From Pseudomonas frederiksbergensis (GTDB lineage: Bacteria; Pseudomonadota; Gammaproteobacteria; Pseudomonadales; Pseudomonadaceae): a stretch of DNA of 64,000 nt. Numbering within the stretch: the first letter of the stretch is position 1; each line of letters opens with the position of its first letter. Location of the stretch: the NCBI RefSeq assembly GCF_000802155.2, contig NZ_JQGJ02000002.1:1-64000 (forward strand), given 5' to 3'. Under the pieces are notes generated by a model, which saw only the letters and a list, made by a program, of their open reading frames with translations, made no database searches and was not told where the DNA came from. Shown piece by piece: positions 24,826 to 32,936 of the stretch. The translations under genes and the position numbers were made by a program.

Positions 24826-27397
24826 GCTGCAGGCGCAGCTCGCCGCCTTGCAACACGAAAACCACAAGCTGCGGCGCATCAACGACGCGCTGATCGAGCG
24901 GGTGGAATCCGGCGTGACTCGTGGCAACGACCCGTACGCAGCCTTCCAGCATTCGGTGGTGCTGGCCGAGCAGGTGCGTGAGCGTACCGATGCGTTGAAC
25001 CAGGCCATGGCCGAACTCAAGGCCGGCAACCATTTGCTGGGGGAAGCGCGGCTGCGGGCGGAGACGGCCCATCGGCACTTGATCGATGCGATCGAGAGCA
25101 TTTCCGATGCATTCGTGCTGTTTGACGAACAACAACGGATCGTCTTGTTCAACAGCCGTTTCAAGGCGTTCTGGGCCCACAGTCGGGTGCGGATCATCGC
25201 GGGGATGCGTCTTGCCGAGGTCAAGCGCCTGATGACCACCAACGGTTTGTTCAGCGAAGAAACCCGCGGCCAGCCTGACGAGCCGGTGCTGTATCGCTTG
25301 CAGAACGGGCGTTGGCTGCAGGTCAGCGAGCGGCCGACCCAGGAAGGCGGGCGGGTGATCCTGTTCACCGACATCACCGACGTCAAACTCAGTGAAACCG
25401 TGCGCCGCGAGCAAGCTGTCGCGCAGAAATCCCATCTGTTGCAGCGCGCCGTGGACAACCTGTCCCAGGGCGTGGCGATGGTCAACGCCCAGGGTGTGCT
25501 CGAGCTGTGGAACCGGCGCTTCCTGGAACTCAGCGGACTGGCGCCGGTGGCGGCCCATCGGCCGTTCAACGAGGTGATCGCCGACAGCGAGTTGCAACTG
25601 CTGACGCCGGCCAGTCGCGATGGCAATGGCCGGCTGATCCAGGAATGCGAGCAGCGCCTCAGCGATGGCCGGGTGCTGGAGATCCGCACCCATCCGCTGC
25701 CTACCGGCGGCTACGTCAACACTTTCACGGACATCACCGAGCGCTACCAGCACGCCGAGGCGTTGAGCGAGAGCGAGCGCTGGATTCGGCTGATCACCGA
25801 CCATGTGCCGGCGCTGATCGCCTACCTCAATGCCGATCTGGTCTACGAGTTCACCAACAAGGTCTACGAGCAGTGGTATTGCTGGCCACGCGGCGTGATG
25901 CTCGGCCAGAGCCTGCGCGAAGCCCACAGCGAACAGCATTATCAGCGCCTGGAAGCGTACGTGGCACGGGCGTTGGCGGGCGAGAGCGTGACGTTCGAGT
26001 TCGCCGAGACCAACATCAACAACCAGGAGCGCTACATGTTGCGCTCCTATGTGCCGAACCGCTTGGCCAACGGCGAAGTGGTGGGGATCTTCGTGCTTAT
26101 CCGCGACATCACCGAACGCCGTCGCACCGCCGAGGCGCTCCACCAGGCCTATCAGAACCTGGAACATCGGGTGCAGGAGCGCACCGCCGAACTGACCACC
26201 CTCAACGATCAGTTGCTGCGTGAGATCGACGAGCGCAGCCGGGTGGAGTTGCGCTTGCGCGAAGCCAAGCGCGAGGCCGAACGCGCTAACCTGTCGAAAA
26301 CCAAATTTCTCGCGGCGGTCAGCCATGACCTGCTGCAACCGTTGAACGCGGCGCGGCTGTTCACCAGTGCCTTGCTCGAACGCCGCGAGCCGGTGGCGAA
26401 CGCGCAACTGGTGCGCAACGTAAGCAACTCGCTGCAGGACGTGGAAAATCTGTTAGGCACGTTGGTGGACATTTCCAAGCTCGATGCCGGCGTGATCAAG
26501 GCCGATGTCGCGCCGTTCGCCTTGAGTGAGCTGCTCGATAACCTGGCGGCCGAATATTGCCAAGTGGCGCGCAGCGAAGGCCTCGAGTTGCGATTTGTGC
26601 CTTGCTCGGTGCTGGTGCGCAGCGATATCCAATTGTTGGCGCGGATCCTGCGCAACTTGCTGAGCAACGCGATCCGCTATACGCCGAAGGGCCGGGTGGT
26701 GTTGGGATGCCGTCGCCGCGGCAGTCGTGTGTCGATTGAAGTCTGGGATTCCGGCATCGGCATCGCCCAGGATCGCCTGGAAGAGATTTTCCAGGAGTTC
26801 AAGCGCGGTGACGTGCAACGCCCGGATCAGGACCGTGGCCTGGGCCTGGGTTTGGCGATTGTCGAGAAAATCGCCGGGATCCTTGGGCACCGGATCCAGG
26901 TTCGTTCATGGCCGGGCAGGGGCTCGGTGTTCGCCGTCGAAGTCCCTCTCAGCGCTACCGCGCCCAAGCCATTGCCTTGCCTGGAGATGAGCGAGCCGAT
27001 GCTCGAACGCCTGCGCGGGGCAAGGGTCTGGGTGTTGGATAACGACGCGGCGATCTGCGCCGGCATGCGCACTTTGCTGGAAGGTTGGGGCTGCCGGGTC
27101 GTGACGGCGCTGTCGGAGCAGGACCTGGCGCGGCAGGTGGACGGCTACCGCGCCGACGCCGATCTGCTGATCGCCGATTATCATCTGGATCACGACCAGA
27201 ACGGTGTGGATGCCGTGGCGCGGATCAACGCCTGCCGCCCTTCACCGATCCCGGCGCTGATGATCACCGCCAACTACAGCAACGAGCTCAAGCAGCAGAT
27301 CCGCGAACGTGGGCATACGCTGATGCACAAGCCGGTGCGGCCGATGAAGCTCAAGATTGCGATGAGTCATCTGTTGGGCCAAGCAACCAGCGGTTGA
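24755..27397 (+). CDS. pedS1: Hybrid sensor histidine kinase PedS1 (ErcS'-type)
   Basis: The 880-residue soluble hybrid kinase has a coiled-coil start, three PAS-like domains at about residues 95-205, 220-330 and 335-450, a second coiled coil, and the H-box SHDLLQPLNAARLF with the phospho-accepting His524. A HATPase domain (LLSNAIRYTPKG, GLGLGLAIVEKI) and a C-terminal receiver with Asp808 (LLIADYHLD) follow. An ATG at 24740 is also in frame, but GGAG at 24742-24745 fits only the ATG at 24755. By island position it matches PedS1 of P. putida and ErcS' of P. aeruginosa, which act on the convergent response regulator next door. No membrane segment is present. Confidence 0.83.
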   Translation: MACTSTRRSPELPLPAIASPAIAELQAQLAALQHENHKLRRINDALIERVESGVTRGNDPYAAFQHSVVLAEQVRERTDALNQAMAELKAGNHLLGEARLRAETAHRHLIDAIESISDAFVLFDEQQRIVLFNSRFKAFWAHSRVRIIAGMRLAEVKRLMTTNGLFSEETRGQPDEPVLYRLQNGRWLQVSERPTQEGGRVILFTDITDVKLSETVRREQAVAQKSHLLQRAVDNLSQGVAMVNAQGVLELWNRRFLELSGLAPVAAHRPFNEVIADSELQLLTPASRDGNGRLIQECEQRLSDGRVLEIRTHPLPTGGYVNTFTDITERYQHAEALSESERWIRLITDHVPALIAYLNADLVYEFTNKVYEQWYCWPRGVMLGQSLREAHSEQHYQRLEAYVARALAGESVTFEFAETNINNQERYMLRSYVPNRLANGEVVGIFVLIRDITERRRTAEALHQAYQNLEHRVQERTAELTTLNDQLLREIDERSRVELRLREAKREAERANLSKTKFLAAVSHDLLQPLNAARLFTSALLERREPVANAQLVRNVSNSLQDVENLLGTLVDISKLDAGVIKADVAPFALSELLDNLAAEYCQVARSEGLELRFVPCSVLVRSDIQLLARILRNLLSNAIRYTPKGRVVLGCRRRGSRVSIEVWDSGIGIAQDRLEEIFQEFKRGDVQRPDQDRGLGLGLAIVEKIAGILGHRIQVRSWPGRGSVFAVEVPLSATAPKPLPCLEMSEPMLERLRGARVWVLDNDAAICAGMRTLLEGWGCRVVTALSEQDLARQVDGYRADADLLIADYHLDHDQNGVDAVARINACRPSPIPALMITANYSNELKQQIRERGHTLMHKPVRPMKLKIAMSHLLGQATSG

Positions 27398-27412
27398 GTC
27401 GAGCCGCTTTTC

Positions 27413-27440
27413 GTGGCGAGGGAGCAAGCTTCCTCGCCAC
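27413..27440. repeat. REP-like palindrome between convergent genes
   Basis: GTGGCGAGG (27413-27421) and CCTCGCCAC (27432-27440) form an inverted repeat around GAGCAAGCTT. It lies between the convergent pedS1 and pedR1 genes. Confidence 0.75.
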
Positions 27441-27476
27441 AGGGGTGTTCACCCTGTCCCCGTAGCGTCCAGCCGT

Positions 27477-28142
27477 TCAACGCCGCAAGTACGCCCCGAA
27501 ATCGATATCTCCGGCACTGAGAATCGCCTGCACCCGGTTGTGCACGTTGAGCTTGCGCAGGATTGCCGAGACGTGGGCCTTGACCGTGGTTTCGGCGATG
27601 TCCAGCGTGTAGGCGATCTGCTTGTTCGATTCGCCCTTGGTCATGCGTTCGAGCACCAGCAGTTGCTTGCGGGTCAGGGCCTGGAGCAGTTCGGGCGGGA
27701 ACGCCGGGGTTTCGTTCAGGCGCCGGCCCGTCGGGCTTTTCTGGGTGCGGATGATGTCCGGCGGCAGGTACACGTTGCCATTGAGGATCTGCTCGATGGC
27801 GTCGGTCATTTGCGAGCGCGGCGACGACTTGGTGATGAAGCCCACCGCGCCATAGGTGATGGCCTGCAGGACGATTTGCTTGTCCTGTTCGGCGGAAACG
27901 ATCACCACCGGGATGGTCGGCGCTTCGTTGCGCAGGTTGATCAAGCCATTGAGGCCGTGCATGCCGGGCATGTTCAGGTCCAGCAGGATCAGGTCCAGGT
28001 CGTCGTGTTCGCGGGTCAGTGCGAGGGCACTGTCCAGGTCGGCGGTTTCCATCACTTCGCTACCGGCGAAACCGTCGCTGATGACGTTGTGGATGGCTTC
28101 GCGAAACAGTGGGTGATCGTCGGCTATCAGGATTTTATACAT
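27477..28142 (-). CDS. pedR1: NarL-type response regulator PedR1 (AgmR/ErbR)
   Basis: The 221-residue protein begins [20 protein letters not shown] and has a receiver with the phospho-accepting Asp in [15 protein letters not shown] LuxR/NarL helix-turn-helix follows at about residues 150-210 ([37 protein letters not shown]). It is the conserved activator of quinoprotein ethanol oxidation in pseudomonads, AgmR/ErbR. An ATG six bases earlier (28148) is possible, but the GAGG is correctly spaced only for 28142. A CGACAATAACG stretch before the start resembles an Hfq/Crc target. Its binding sites are probably among the repeated motifs of this island. Confidence 0.88.
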   Translation of the reverse strand: MYKILIADDHPLFREAIHNVISDGFAGSEVMETADLDSALALTREHDDLDLILLDLNMPGMHGLNGLINLRNEAPTIPVVIVSAEQDKQIVLQAITYGAVGFITKSSPRSQMTDAIEQILNGNVYLPPDIIRTQKSPTGRRLNETPAFPPELLQALTRKQLLVLERMTKGESNKQIAYTLDIAETTVKAHVSAILRKLNVHNRVQAILSAGDIDFGAYLRR

Positions 28143-28195
28143 GGCCATTCACCTCGTTATTGTCGTATTGGGGCAGTTGCACGCAAGTCGCTGCA

Positions 28196-28729
28196 TCAGG
28201 GAAAAGGTTCGGGGCGGGCGGCTTGCAGGGGCAGGTTGGCCGCCTCCCAGGCATCGAGGCCGTCGCGGTACCAATACACCTCTTTATAGCCCATGGACGC
28301 GGCGCGTTTTACCGCGTTCCAGCTCAACCAGCAATCGGAGCGGCAGTAAAAGACCAATGGTTGATCCAGGCGTCCGGCGGTGGCCTTGCGCAGGTGAAAG
28401 GTGAAGTAATCCTGCCAGCTCGGTTCGAGCTCGCCATCGCCCGTATTGGCCAGCCACAGGCTGCCGGGAAGGTTGGCGTGGGGCTCGGTGTCGATGAAAC
28501 GGCCCTGGACCCAGGGGCGCCGGTAGACGTCGATCAACACCGGGGCGGGTTTCTGCCCGAGCAAGCGCTGCAGGGCTTCGGTGTCGAGGGTTTGCGCGCC
28601 TTCGGCGCAGGCGGGTGTCGGGCTGCGGTATTGGGTAATGCGATAGCCCTGCGCAGAAAACAGCGTAGTGTCGGCCTGCGCGACATTCAGCGACAGGCCC
28701 AGCATGACGATCGCCAGCAAACGGGGCAT
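28196..28729 (-). CDS. Rhodanese-like PQQ-associated CXXCW protein
   Basis: The 177-residue protein has a signal peptide (MPRLLAIVMLGLSLNVAQA) and a rhodanese-like domain with the motif YCRSDCWLSWNAVKR near residue 145, which defines the family linked to PQQ-dependent catabolism. The paired cysteines suggest thiol or persulphide chemistry in the periplasm, together with the SoxYZ-like carrier at 39141. A second conserved feature is IDVYRRPWVQGRFIDTEPH split by short loops. The gene lies between pedR1 and pedC on the same strand; a palindromic TACTA-AAG-TAGTA motif lies 80 bases upstream. Its function in any organism is not established. Confidence 0.82.
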   Translation of the reverse strand: MPRLLAIVMLGLSLNVAQADTTLFSAQGYRITQYRSPTPACAEGAQTLDTEALQRLLGQKPAPVLIDVYRRPWVQGRFIDTEPHANLPGSLWLANTGDGELEPSWQDYFTFHLRKATAGRLDQPLVFYCRSDCWLSWNAVKRAASMGYKEVYWYRDGLDAWEAANLPLQAARPEPFP

Positions 28730-28809
28730 GGGATTTATCCTTTTTGTTATGCGCCCATTACATGCCAGGGTGGAAGTCTTGTGAATGCGACCATAGACAG
28801 GAAAACCGG

Positions 28810-28825
28810 TACTAAAGTAGTAATT
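28810..28825 (-). promoter_or_regulatory. Ped-island upstream motif C, copy 1
   Basis: On the minus strand this reads AATTACTACTTTAGTA, with TACTA-AAG-TAGTA as a palindromic core. It lies 80 bases upstream of the CXXCW gene. The copy at 32653 has the same orientation and nearly the same distance to its gene. Confidence 0.55.
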
Positions 28826-28874
28826 TGCGTCAGCGATCACACCGATCACCTGTGGGACCGTGTGTGTGGGCTGC

Positions 28875-29666
28875 TCAATTGGCCTTGCGCAACGCCGCAT
28901 GCTGTGGATTGAACGTCCACACTGCCAGCAGCGCGAACACCAGCGTCAACCCTACGCACACGGCCATCGCCAGCGCGTTGAGCTGTCCATACAGCGCGAA
29001 CCGCACCAGCTCCACGCCTTGGGTGAACGGGTTCACCGCGCACAGCCAATACAACCAGGGGCTGGCTTCGAGCATTTTCCACAGCGGGTACAGTGCCGAA
29101 GACAGGAAAAACATCGGAAAGATGACGAAATTCATCACCCCGGCGAAATTTTCCAACTGCCGGATCGCATTGGACAACAACAGGCCCAGGGCGCTGAGCA
29201 TCAACGCCACCAACAGCAGGGCCGGCAATGCCAGCAGCAGGCCCATGGCCGGCGGCTGGACGCCGTAGAGCCAGGCGATGGCGAGAAAGGCGTAGACCTG
29301 CAACAGCGAGATCAGCGAGGTCGCAAGCAATTTGCTCGCCAGCAGGAAGGCACGGGGCAGGGGGCTGGTCAGGAGCACGCGCATGCTGCCCATTTCCCGG
29401 TCGTAGACCATCGACAGCGAGCCCTGCATGCCGTTGAACAACAGGATCATGCAGGCCAGCCCCGGCACGATGTACACCTCGTAGGGGATGTAGGTGTCGT
29501 AGGGCGCGATGATGGCGATGCCCAGCGCCGCCCGGAACCCGGCGGCGAACACCAGCAGCCACAGGAGCGGTCGGACCAGGGCGCTGAGCAACCGCGTGCG
29601 CTGCAAGACGAAGCGTAGCCATTCGCGCATCACGATGCCGCTGAAACAATGCCAATACGCGCTCAT
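28875..29666 (-). CDS. pedC: ABC-2-type permease PedC
   Basis: The 263-residue membrane protein has six hydrophobic segments and the ABC-2 permease layout (YIPYEVYIVPGLACMILLFNGMQ, EMGSMRVLLTSPLPR after helix 2, and NAIRQLENFAGVMNFVIFP in parts). ABC-2 permeases usually work in export, yet here the operon also encodes a periplasmic binding protein. In P. putida the PedA1A2BC system has been linked to growth with rare-earth elements. The start codon overlaps the pedB stop by four bases (ATGA). The direction of transport and the substrate remain open. Confidence 0.82.
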   Translation of the reverse strand: MSAYWHCFSGIVMREWLRFVLQRTRLLSALVRPLLWLLVFAAGFRAALGIAIIAPYDTYIPYEVYIVPGLACMILLFNGMQGSLSMVYDREMGSMRVLLTSPLPRAFLLASKLLATSLISLLQVYAFLAIAWLYGVQPPAMGLLLALPALLLVALMLSALGLLLSNAIRQLENFAGVMNFVIFPMFFLSSALYPLWKMLEASPWLYWLCAVNPFTQGVELVRFALYGQLNALAMAVCVGLTLVFALLAVWTFNPQHAALRKAN

Positions 29667-30394
29667 GCGGCGGCTCCCGAGGCGGTCAGACGATGGAAGG
29701 CCGAGCCGAGGTTGCCGCCGTGCTCCAGGCTGACGTCTTCTGCGCGACCGCTGGCGACCAGTCGCCCCTGATGCACGATCAGCAAGTCATCGCTGGGCTG
29801 CACTTCATCGAGCAGATGAGTGGTCCAGAACACGCTGATGCCCTGTTCCCGGCACAGCTGCCGGATGTGCTGTCCCAGGGCCTGGCGGCTGGCCGGATCG
29901 AGGCCGACGCTCGGCTCGTCCAGCAGCAACAGGCGCGGTTCATGGAGCAGCGCTCGGGCGATTTCGACCCGGCGCCGGTGCCCGCCATTGAGGTTGCGCA
30001 CCGGCTCGTGGCGCCTTTGCGTCAACTGTTGGCGGGCCAGCTCGGCGTCGATCCGCGCGCTGCCCTGGCGCCGTGACATGCCATGCAGGGCAAGGTGATA
30101 ACGCAGGTTCTGCTCAATGCTGAGGTCAAGGTCGAGGGTGCTTTGCTGGAACACCACGCCCAACTGGCGCAAGGCCTGGCGCGGTGACGCGCGCAGCGAC
30201 TGGCCGCCGACGTGGATCTCGCCGCGCTGCACGTCGTACAGGCGCGTTAGCAGGGCGATCAGCGTCGACTTGCCAGCGCCGTTCGGACCGAGGAGTGCGG
30301 CGAAGTGTCCGGCGGGTACGCTGAAGTTGATCTGGCGCAAAGCTTCCCGGGCACCGTAGGCGAAGCTCAGGTCGCTGACCTCCAAGGCGTTCAT
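29663..30394 (-). CDS. pedB: ABC transporter ATP-binding protein PedB
   Basis: The 243-residue ATPase has a Walker A motif GPNGAGKST at about residues 35-43, the Q-loop VVFQQSTLDLDLS and a Walker B LLLLDEPSVGLD. The ABC signature is LNGGHRRRVEIAR instead of the usual LSGGQ, which appears to be a feature of this PQQ-linked subfamily. It pairs with PedC, and its start overlaps the stop of the beta-propeller gene (ATGA), while its end overlaps pedC. The frame extends to 30415, but the conserved start is MNALEVSDLSFAYG. Confidence 0.85.
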   Translation of the reverse strand: MNALEVSDLSFAYGAREALRQINFSVPAGHFAALLGPNGAGKSTLIALLTRLYDVQRGEIHVGGQSLRASPRQALRQLGVVFQQSTLDLDLSIEQNLRYHLALHGMSRRQGSARIDAELARQQLTQRRHEPVRNLNGGHRRRVEIARALLHEPRLLLLDEPSVGLDPASRQALGQHIRQLCREQGISVFWTTHLLDEVQPSDDLLIVHQGRLVASGRAEDVSLEHGGNLGSAFHRLTASGAAA

Positions 30395-31380
30395 GGCGTC
30401 ACCACCACGCCCCACGGATAACGTCCCACCTTCACTGACTTCAGCACCTTGCGGCTCTGCACGTCGATCACCGAGACATCGCCGCTCACGCCATTGGTCG
30501 CCAGCAATTGTTTCTGGTCCGGGGTGAACGCCAGTTGCCAGACGCGCCGGCCCACCAGCAGGTAATCCAGCACTTCGAAGGTCCTGGCATCGATGACCGC
30601 CACATGGTTGGCCGGGCCCAGGGCAACAAACGCGAGCTTGCCGTCGGCGCTGAGCTTGATCCCCACCGGCTGGACTTTGTCCGGGTGCACGCCCTTGATC
30701 TTAAACGTCAGCGTCTTCAAGACTTGGCGGGTGGCGACGTCGAGAATCGTCAACGTCCCGCCGATTTCCGCCGAGGCCCAGAGCTGCGTGCCGTCGCGAT
30801 TGAACTCGACGAAGCGTGGCCGTTGGTCCACCAGGGTGTTGTCCGCCAATGTCTGGGTACTGGTGTCGATCCAGTGCAGCATGTTGGTGGTTTCACTGGT
30901 ATTGACCGCCCACTTGCCATCGGGGCTGACCGCCATGCCTTCGGGCTCGACGCCGACGCCGATCTGGCCGAGTACTTCGGAGGTCTGGGTGTCGATTACC
31001 GTGACCAAGGCATCGTCCTCGTTGGACACGTAGAGCCAGCGATCATTGGGATGCAGGGCGAATTGCTCCGGGTCCTTGCCGGAAGGCAACTCCTTGACGA
31101 TTTTGCGGGTGGCGACGTCCATCACCTGGACGCGGTCCGAATCGCTGGCGCAGATGTACAGCAGCCGATTGTCATGGGACAGCAACAGGCCCCGGGGACG
31201 TTGGCCTACCGCCAAGGTATCGATGACTTCCAGGCTCTGCAGGTCGATCAGGCTGAGGCTGTTGTCTTTTTCGTTGGAGACCCAGGCGATGCTGGCAGCA
31301 GCGGGACCGGCAAGGAGCAGCGAGGCGCCCAGGGCGAGGGCTTGGCACAGCAGAGCCGGGTTTAGCAGGGGGCGGCGCAT
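30391..31380 (-). CDS. Periplasmic YVTN beta-propeller protein of the Ped ABC operon
   Basis: The 329-residue protein has a signal peptide (MRRPLLNPALLCQALALGAS, cleavage after AAA) and about seven YVTN-type repeats such as IDLQSLEVIDTLAVGQRPRG, LYVSNEDDALVTVIDTQT and SVIDVQSRKVLKSVKVG. The start at 31380 has AAGGA with a good spacer; the longer frame to 31785 is not needed. Just upstream lie AACAACAA and AACAATAA, perfect Hfq/Crc-type motifs. It is one of the two periplasmic partners (PedA1/PedA2; which is which was not decided) of PedBC. A propeller could bind the ligand or scaffold PQQ enzymes. Confidence 0.82.
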   Translation of the reverse strand: MRRPLLNPALLCQALALGASLLLAGPAAASIAWVSNEKDNSLSLIDLQSLEVIDTLAVGQRPRGLLLSHDNRLLYICASDSDRVQVMDVATRKIVKELPSGKDPEQFALHPNDRWLYVSNEDDALVTVIDTQTSEVLGQIGVGVEPEGMAVSPDGKWAVNTSETTNMLHWIDTSTQTLADNTLVDQRPRFVEFNRDGTQLWASAEIGGTLTILDVATRQVLKTLTFKIKGVHPDKVQPVGIKLSADGKLAFVALGPANHVAVIDARTFEVLDYLLVGRRVWQLAFTPDQKQLLATNGVSGDVSVIDVQSRKVLKSVKVGRYPWGVVVTP

Positions 31381-31406
31381 GGCGTTTTCCTTATTGTTGT
31401 TATCGA

Positions 31407-32573
31407 TCAGGGGTAGCGACAGCTCACTTCGGGTCGGTCGAAGCCCAGGCTGTCCATTTCGTTGGAGGGGTGCAGGAAGCCGTCCTGGGGCGAGGTGCTG
31501 ACCAGTGCCCGCGGCTGGACCAGGGGAATCGGCTGGCGCAACTGGCCATTCCAGGGGCGATAGCTGAGCTTGCGACCCTTGAATCCGTCCAATGGCAACT
31601 GGTCGCCGAGGGCCAGTTGGCGGATGGCGAACGGGTCGTCCTGGCGCAGTTTGCTGACGGCGGCGGCGATGCTGCGCACAGCGATCCAGGCGGCAAAGTC
31701 GCGGTCGTTCATCCAGCGGCCAGCCAAGGCTTCGAAGCGCTTTTGCAACTGCGCTGCACCGTAGGTCTCGACGGTCTTGTGCCAACCGGTGGGCGTCAGC
31801 CCCTGGGTGCCCGCGACCGGGCGCGGAAACCAGGTCTGGTAGGGCACGTATTCGCCGAAGTCGCCGCGCTCATCGGCCACCAGCACCACGTCGTATTCGG
31901 CGGTCTGGGTGAAGAGCGGCATGTCGGCCTGGGCGCTGCGGCGCTGGTCGTTGTCGAACTGCCAGGGTTTTTCGGCAACGATCTTCATGCCGAAGCGTTT
32001 CATCGCCCGGCGCAACGCGGCGGCGTAGGCCTGGTCTTCCGGTGTCTGGCCGACGATCAGCAAGGCCCGCTGCCATTTGCGCACGACACTGAATTGGACC
32101 AAGGCATCGGCGAGGGTCGCGCGGTCGGGCAGCGTGTGCAGCACGTTGCCCAGGCAGTCGCTGGTGCGCAGGTTGTCGTCGGGGCTGCCGGCGTTGAACA
32201 ACAGGCTGTCGGGGAGGGCGGCGCTGAGCTGGCGAAGGCTGGCGGCAGGCGCATTCACCACGAACAGGCGCAGACCTTGCTCATGCTGGGCGCGGGCGGC
32301 CTGGAGCAGCGCTTCGGGGCTGTCGACGGTGGCGCTGTCGAGGCGGTAGTCGTGCTTGAGAAAGCGTCCGGTGCTGTTGCTGTCGATGATCGCCAGCTCG
32401 GCCCCGCGTAGCCCGGCGTCGGTGGGCTCGGCGATGACATTGGACAACAGCGGGCCTGGATCGGGACGGTAACCGAGGTAGCCGATGCGCACTTGCAATG
32501 GCACGGTATCGCCTGCCTGGGCGGTTGCCGCGGCCAACAGGTAAACCAGGGCGTAACTGACAAGCCGGCGCAT
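31407..32573 (-). CDS. Periplasmic binding protein of the Ped ABC operon
   Basis: The 388-residue protein has a signal peptide (MRRLVSYALVYLLAAATAQA) and a type I periplasmic-binding fold like branched-chain amino-acid receptors: VRIGYLGYRPDPGPL, an AELAIIDSNSTGRFL strand region and LLIVGQTPEDQAYAAALRRA. It is the first gene of the operon on the minus strand, 26 bases before the propeller gene. A motif TACTACCTTGGTA lies 80 bases upstream of its start. GGAGG precedes the ATG at 32573. Its ligand is unknown; lanthanide, a lanthanophore or an alcohol-derived molecule are open alternatives. Confidence 0.82.
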   Translation of the reverse strand: MRRLVSYALVYLLAAATAQAGDTVPLQVRIGYLGYRPDPGPLLSNVIAEPTDAGLRGAELAIIDSNSTGRFLKHDYRLDSATVDSPEALLQAARAQHEQGLRLFVVNAPAASLRQLSAALPDSLLFNAGSPDDNLRTSDCLGNVLHTLPDRATLADALVQFSVVRKWQRALLIVGQTPEDQAYAAALRRAMKRFGMKIVAEKPWQFDNDQRRSAQADMPLFTQTAEYDVVLVADERGDFGEYVPYQTWFPRPVAGTQGLTPTGWHKTVETYGAAQLQKRFEALAGRWMNDRDFAAWIAVRSIAAAVSKLRQDDPFAIRQLALGDQLPLDGFKGRKLSYRPWNGQLRQPIPLVQPRALVSTSPQDGFLHPSNEMDSLGFDRPEVSCRYP

Positions 32574-32652
32574 GACGTCCTCCATTGCAGGTAGCGCCAG
32601 CATAGGAAGGCCCCGGCCCTGGGGAAATATGCAGAAAGTACCGCCGGGGCAG

Positions 32653-32668
32653 TACCAAGGTAGTAGCT
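32653..32668 (-). promoter_or_regulatory. Ped-island upstream motif C, copy 2
   Basis: On the minus strand this reads AGCTACTACCTTGGTA, sharing TACTACYTTRGTAC with the site at 28810. The distance to the binding-protein start (80 bases) equals that of the other copy to its gene. Confidence 0.55.
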
Positions 32669-32730
32669 CGGTCCGGGCGCCGGGGTTTTAGGATGCTTCC
32701 AATCGTCATTGATCAGGGAGCGAACAGGTC

Positions 32731-32934
32731 ATGCGGATTTTCAAGACGCTGCTGTTGCCGTTATTGCTGATCCTGAGCTTGATTGGAGTGGATCGACCCA
32801 AAGTGTCCCCTGTGGGGACGCGCCTGCTCGCGAAAGCAGTGGTTCAGCCGGCCTTGATATTGGACGTGCCGCCGTTTTCGCGAGCAGGCGCGCTCCCACA
32901 GGGGGCCGGCGTGCTTCGTAGGTTGGAGCACTGA
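32731..32934 (+). CDS. Small hypothetical membrane ORF running into a REPIN
   Basis: The 67-codon frame starts MRIFKTLLLPLLLILSLIG, a plausible signal or membrane segment, after a good AGGGAG ribosome-binding site. After residue 22 the frame enters a pair of inverted REP sequences (32807-32835 and 32876-32905), so the C-terminal two thirds are repeat-derived. It ends just before pedS2. It may be a short leader or membrane peptide whose original 3' end was replaced by the repeat. It was not recognised, and its expression is uncertain. Confidence 0.4.
   Translation: MRIFKTLLLPLLLILSLIGVDRPKVSPVGTRLLAKAVVQPALILDVPPFSRAGALPQGAGVLRRLEH
32807..32905. repeat. REPIN (two inverted REP sequences)
   Basis: The arms 32807-32835 and 32876-32905 are inverted copies of about 29 bases with two mismatches, both including the core CGCCTGCTCGCGAAA. 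The whole lies between the small ORF start and pedS2. Confidence 0.75.
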
Positions 32935-32936
32935 CC

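Noticed and set aside
23629..25689. 686-codon open frame on the minus strand
   Set aside because: It is the antisense of the FIST and pedS1 genes; the protein is Ser/Arg-rich without any domain.
31381..31785. N-terminal extension of the propeller protein to 31785
   Set aside because: The extension covers the end of the binding-protein gene in another frame and would bury the signal peptide; 31380 has a good ribosome-binding site.
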